Positions 59,578 through 64,000 of a stretch of 64,000 nucleotides of DNA are shown one piece after another. The translations under genes and the position numbers were made by a program. Numbering within the stretch: the stretch's first letter is position 1; every line of letters starts with the position of its first letter. Below the pieces are notes generated by a model. It did not search any database. It was not told the origin of the DNA and saw only the letters and a program-made list of their open reading frames with translations. This stretch comes from Sternotherus odoratus (Eukaryota; Chordata; Testudines; Kinosternidae): the NCBI GenBank assembly GCA_032164245.1, contig JAVMKO010000020.1:6537206-6601205 (forward strand), in the 5' to 3' direction.

Positions 59578-60615
59578 CCCTGGAGCAGACTACTGTCTGG
59601 CCAGACTTCATGGGAAGTGGAGTAAGGTTCAATCCAGCAAACACATTTTCACTCGTGAGCTGGATGAGAGTCCAGAATAAGTCTCCAGCAGCAAAAGGCC
59701 AGGGAACAAACCCACTGCACCACTTGGTTCCTGGGCTTGTCTCTCCTCTCCCTTACCCTGCTGAAAGGAGCTTATCCAAACCCCGCTGAAATCAATGCTA
59801 AGAGTTCCATTGACATCAGTGGGCTTGGAACAAGGTTGAGCTAGTCTAGTAACTGAAGTGCAAAGCAATGGAAGGGAAAGAAGAATCTTTCTCACTGTTG
59901 AAAGCAGAAGTATGTGGATATGGCACAGAAAGGCTTGCCATATATCAGGGAGGAATCTGTCCCAGGAAAGCAATAGTGATCCAGATTTAATTATCACACA
60001 TGACTGGATTTCTATAGAAAGAATAAGTGGGGAGTAAGTTTAAGATTGTCACATAAGAGTTTCAATGTTGCTTTCCTGTCTCCTTGAGTAAAACCTGTGG
60101 GCTCAATTCTTCACCAGTGTAAAATGGTGCTGCTCCTCTGAAGTCAATGGAATTACACCAGTTTACACCAACTCATAATTTGGCCTTCAGGCTGCAGACC
60201 TAATTGGCTAGAAAGAAACGTTAAGGAATAGCATGTACAGCCTTTACTCATATTGGTGATGTGCTGCAACTTAGTCTAGTGTGCTTATGTCCTCCTATCG
60301 AGTTAAAAGTTAAGCATGCACTTAACTGCTGTCCTGAACAGGGCTGATTTGCTACATTGCTCTACTACTCAATGCAGAGTACAGGCCCAGCTCTGACTGG
60401 CTGTGGATCGTTACCTAATCACTGATCCCTACCTGAATGAAACATACACTGAAGACAGTAATCAGAAAGGAGAGTGCACCCAAAACCTCTTGTGTGGCTA
60501 AAAAAGCCCTGTTTACCTATTGGGTGCAAGAGCACAGGAGGAGAATGCAAAAGGCTAACTCCTGCTTCCTGGAAAGTCAGGCACAGTGAGAGCTGGTAAT
60601 GCTGGTGTCACTTAC

Positions 60616-60657
60616 CTCGCTATCCGATTCAGGAGGTGGTGGGGGCTCTTTGATAAT
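60616..60657 (-). CDS. ANTXR1: ANTXR1 coding exon, juxtamembrane acidic/proline segment (14 codons)
   Basis: This 42-nt exon encodes IIKEPPPPPESDSE. It is preceded on the minus strand by a pyrimidine-rich tract ending TCCCTCCAG and followed by the donor GTAAGT. It is phase 0 at both ends, so it could be skipped without a frameshift. In ANTXR1 this segment lies immediately inside the membrane after the transmembrane helix. The five-proline run followed by Glu, Ser and Asp matches the family, and the next exon continues the acidic stretch with EEDDDG. Being so short it would be missed without its splice context; the match to the downstream exons makes it secure. It is the most 5' exon visible in the window. 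Confidence 0.93.
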
Positions 60658-61029
60658 CTGGAGGGAACAAACAGAAACGGACAATGTTAAATCCACACTT
60701 TGTTCATCAGCATGATGCAAAAGTCACTTGAATAGAGGATTTGTCCCTGCCAGCTCCTCTGATCATGACTGTGATGCATGATTACATGGTTCCTACATGT
60801 GCTAATGCTGTTGGGATAACCAGGGGGTTTCCTAATAAGCCACTGTACAACCTTGACATGCAGTCATTTCCTAATTATAGTTCCCAATTAGAGTTTATAT
60901 CACCAGTTGCTATGATCACTGCCAATCATGATGTCAAGGTGAAGCTAACCAGTCTTGGAACTGACACTCCAGCTTTCTGATCTAAGAGTGAAATATTCAG
61001 TGCAGCCAAAAAACCTCAGCTGGGTAATA

Positions 61030-61200
61030 AGGAGCTGGTCTACACTAGAGAAATTGATCAACTGAACGATGTTGTGAAAAATCCCCACCTCTGAATGACA
61101 CATTTAAGCCGACCTAAGAACCCATGTGATCAGTGCTAGGTCAATGGAAGAATACTTCTGTCAACCTACCTACTATGTCCTGGAGAGGTGGATTAACTAG
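61030..61200 (+). mobile_element. MITE of the 10930/46352 family, 3' truncated
   Basis: AGGAGCTGGTCTACACTAGA, GTGAAAAATCCCCACCTCTG, AAGCCGACCTAAGAACC and CCTGGAGAGGTGGATTAACT follow the family order. The right terminal repeat is missing. Confidence 0.65.
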
Positions 61201-61595
61201 ATACAAATTATTGTATCACCTAAAGGCCGCAACTGAGATCAGCACCTCTGTGCTAAGCACTCTACATAGAATCATAGAAGATTAGGATTGGAAGAGACCT
61301 CAAGAGGTCATCTAGTCAAACCCCCTGCTCAAAGGACCAACCCCAACTAAATAGTCCCAGCCAGGGCTTTGTCAAAGTGGGCCTTAAAAAACTCTAAGGA
61401 TGGAGATTCTGCCACTTTCCTAGATAACCCATTCCAGTGCTTCACGACTCACAGTAAGAGATGGTCCCTGCCCTTAGAAGCTCATGATCTACATAGCCAA
61501 GGCAGTGTGGAGAAACAGAGGCATAGAGAAATGATTTGCTTAGAGGTCGCATGCCAAGTTGGTGGCAGCAATCCAGGTCTCCTGCACCCTAGTGC
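61201..61595 (-). mobile_element. MIR-like SINE with LINE-type tail, split by CR1
   Basis: 61201-61264 (ACCTAAAGGCCGCAACTGAG then TGTGCTAAGCACTCTACA) and 61448-61595 (CACAGTAAGAGATGGTCCCT, AAACAGAGGCATAGAGAAAT, GGTCGCATGCCAAGTTGGTG) are the two halves of one minus-strand SINE. Confidence 0.65.
61265..61447 (-). mobile_element. CR1 LINE 3' end, minus strand, nested in SINE
   Basis: CATAGAATCATAGAAGATTA + GGATTGGAAGAGACCTCAAG, CATCTAGTCAAACCCCCTGC and TAGTCCCAGCCAGGGCTTTG are diagnostic. It is 5' truncated at about 61447. Confidence 0.9.
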
Positions 61596-62879
61596 AATGC
61601 ATGGTTCACCAGCCCACACTGCCTTCTCATGTTCTGTGCAAACTCGACGGGAAGGGAAGCAGTTATTGCTTATTATCTTTCATGCTCTTGGGCTAAGAAA
61701 TCAATCTCTCATGAGCTTTTTAATTTAAAAAAGCCATATAAGTTGGAGGCTCTCCCAGCATTTCTAACTAATAAAGCAATCAGGGTGAGGTTTGGGGCTG
61801 ATTGGGTGTATTCTCCATAGAAACAATTTAATTTTATGTGGGAGGGAGGCTATTATTTCATGCATGAAGTTTGTATCTAGGACTCAACAAATAGCTGGCT
61901 ATTATTACAGCTCTCCACTCCAAGTGCAATAGAAAGCCATCCAAAGGGACAGCAATTACATACAGGCATGTCAAACATCTCTCCCTAACTCCAAATTCAT
62001 CCCTGGGGCATGGCTGTTGAAATCAGTGGGCTCAATCCAACCTTGGGGTAAGCCCAGTGATGTCAATGCGACTACACCAGGGATTCATTTTGTCCCATGG
62101 CCACACATTTGTCTGAATGAAGGAACCCTTTCTTTAAACTGTACTCAGTGGTCACAGGTTATAAGGTGAGCAATGCCTCCTGCAAGGTGGCAAATGCCCT
62201 CAGTTTCCCTGGCTTCAACATGTCACAGAGTTGGGCCCTGGGGCATGTGTGAGCTGCAGGAGGTTTGCTGCAGATGTACTTTGGCCCTGGAGTTTGTATT
62301 TTTAAAAGTGATGCTCCACAAACAACTTGACTATTTAAATAGAAAGGGAAGGAAAAATATGGCTGTTGCACCAGAGTCCCGGAGACATAAATATTTATGA
62401 AAATTCCTCTTGTTCCCTGTTTGCTTCTCTGATGAGCTCACTGTTTTGATTTGCCTCTCACAACTCATGCAATGCAGTCGTTAATGACGAGCATGTGCCC
62501 TCGTGTAACGATGTTGAAAGGGGCTGGCCAGGGGGTCGGGGTTATCCCCTGGTTTGTGGTTTGACTCGGGGCAAGGGTATCCCTGGGTCACTGCTACCTG
62601 TCCCTGGGTAGAGTAGCTGCCGCTTGTTTAATTGGCCATTGCATAGAGCTTTGAAGAGTGTGTGCGTGTGCACTGAAACCAAATTGACCCTTTGTGTTTA
62701 GGAGCAAAAAAACCTGTTGGAAGGAAGCAGTGACATCTGAGGAGGATTAAAGGAAGCACCAGCAAACCCAAGGGCCAGGCTGTGGGGGTGAAGCCACATT
62801 ACAGGGCAGGGCTCACAAGCAGGAATCCCTGGGGAAATTCTGGCTGACTTGTAGGCTGGAGCTAGCAACGGTTGGAAGG

Positions 62880-63160
62880 GGGAAGCCAGTATATCCCAGT
62901 GGTTAGAGTGTGTCACGGTGTCCCCGATCCAAAGAGGCTCTGAGTCTGTTACAGCCGCAGAGCCTCGTCTCTTTAGCTCACGTTTTCTGCTCTGGAGGTC
63001 TCCAGTTCAGTTCCTGGCATGTCAGCCAAGAGAGCAGCTGTCATCATATGTGCGCCCAGCAAACCCGAGCTCATGCACATGTTGGCATAACTTGCCATGA
63101 ATGGGGACTGAACCAAGGTCCTTTACAAAACAATAATGAATTCTGATGGTTGAGCTAATG
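62880..63160. mobile_element. Cluster of tRNA-like SINE heads
   Basis: Plus-strand CTCTTTAGCTCACGTTTTCT with CCAGTTCAGTTCCTGG, and minus-strand CCATTAGCTCAACCATCAGA with TTGGTTCAGTCCCCATTC, each resemble A-box/B-box pairs. A third possible head lies at 62890 (ATCCCAGTGGTTAGAGTG). No bona fide tRNA fold is completed. Confidence 0.45.
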
Positions 63161-64000
63161 GGTGGCCACAGCTGTGAATGTCTCAGAACAGCGGGCACCG
63201 TTGGTGTTATTACGCCAGCTCACAATGGCACGGTCTCAGCACAGATTGACACGGTGGCTGGGCTTGCCAGAAGCAAGGCTAATCCACACTCATTCATGCA
63301 GATTTGAACATTGCTGCGAGGGGGAGCCGCTAACGTACGTGCGGATGCAAGATGTGTTACATACACGGTGGGTAGCATGCTAAATTCCTCTAGTGTAAAC
63401 AAGGCCATAGTCCCTGGAGCCAGCAAGTGTGGGAGACATAGCCACCGGGTCTAGCACAGTGAATCATATGAGCCAAAAGGTAGCAGGGACAAAAGGCCCT
63501 GCCTTCTTCCACTTCTCCCTGCACCCTTTAGGCATCCTGGCTTTGACAGAGTCTGTGCGCTCTTCAACATGATTGTGATTGGCTTTAAAGAGCCTTGGGA
63601 AGTTTCCATGGACCTTCTTCCCCCTCCCTCCATGAATTGACTGGTAGTAAACCAAACAATCCTAAAGCAACAAGATAGTGCTCAGTCATCTACACTACTC
63701 TTCTTTAGCATCATATGAGAGTTAAAGATGAGAAGGGCCTATAGCTTATCCAGTCAATTGTCTTGCAAGGGAAAGCTTGACACTGGGTAATGGTTATATT
63801 CTGGTTGCTCTGTCTAGTCCTCTTGTTCTGCAGACTGCTGTATTGTTTGCACTGTGTGTTGGCTGTACTCTGGTTAGTCTACAGCTCTACCTATTGTTTG
63901 CTCAGGGTGTTAGGGTACTGTTTCAATGTTATGTTGTGGTATAGTGTACACTGTGTGTTGATTGCACTCTGTTTGTACTTATCTTGCTTGCACTGTCCTG

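Larger units (their letters stand above)
60658..64000 (-). other. Partial upstream ANTXR1 intron, no further exon seen
   Basis: No transmembrane-encoding exon was found on the minus strand between 60658 and the window end, so this is read as intron. It contains a MITE fragment (61030-61200), a MIR-like SINE split by a CR1 tail (61201-61595) and several tRNA-like segments (62880-63160). The last 300 bases are T/G-rich with loosely repeated TGTGTTGGNTGNACTCTG-like units (63850-63990). Confidence 0.6.

Overview
This window looks like vertebrate nuclear DNA, most likely from a turtle. It has spliced exons with consensus splice sites, many CR1 LINE fragments, a tRNA-headed SINE resembling the tortoise Pol III/SINE, and many short foldback and MITE-like repeats. 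There are no operons, prokaryotic genes or CRISPR arrays. The species call rests on repeat types recognised by eye, without a database search.

One protein-coding gene is recognisable: the 3' end of ANTXR1 (TEM8, a collagen-binding von Willebrand A-domain membrane receptor), on the minus strand. Five coding exons lie at 60616-60657, 47430-47525, 45600-45767, 41868-41948 and 14396-14668. All have AG acceptors and GT donors (the last has only an acceptor and a stop), all are phase 0, and together they encode 219 residues that make up essentially the whole cytoplasmic tail, ending in a proline-rich C-terminus. The exons for the signal peptide, vWA domain and transmembrane helix must lie beyond position 64000. 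The introns are about 27.2, 3.7, 1.7 and 13.1 kb.

Layout: 1-14395 is 3' flank and probable 3' UTR, with a CR1 reverse-transcriptase fragment at the left edge. 14396-60657 is the ANTXR1 tail region, its introns filled with repeats. 60658-64000 is the intron upstream of the first visible exon.

The rest is a mosaic of transposable elements: CR1 3' ends in both orientations, a CR1 ORF interrupted by two other insertions, an RTE-like LINE fragment, a Penelope-like ORF fragment, MIR-like SINEs, three pogo/Tigger-like elements, several MITE families with clear terminal inverted repeats, and putative solo LTRs. The most interesting material is (i) a recurrent foldback retroposon whose copies carry 12-14 bp target-site duplications and inverted self-copies, and (ii) a three-level nest at 35737-37003 in which one solo LTR lies inside another solo LTR inside a Tigger-like element, each level defined by its own termini.
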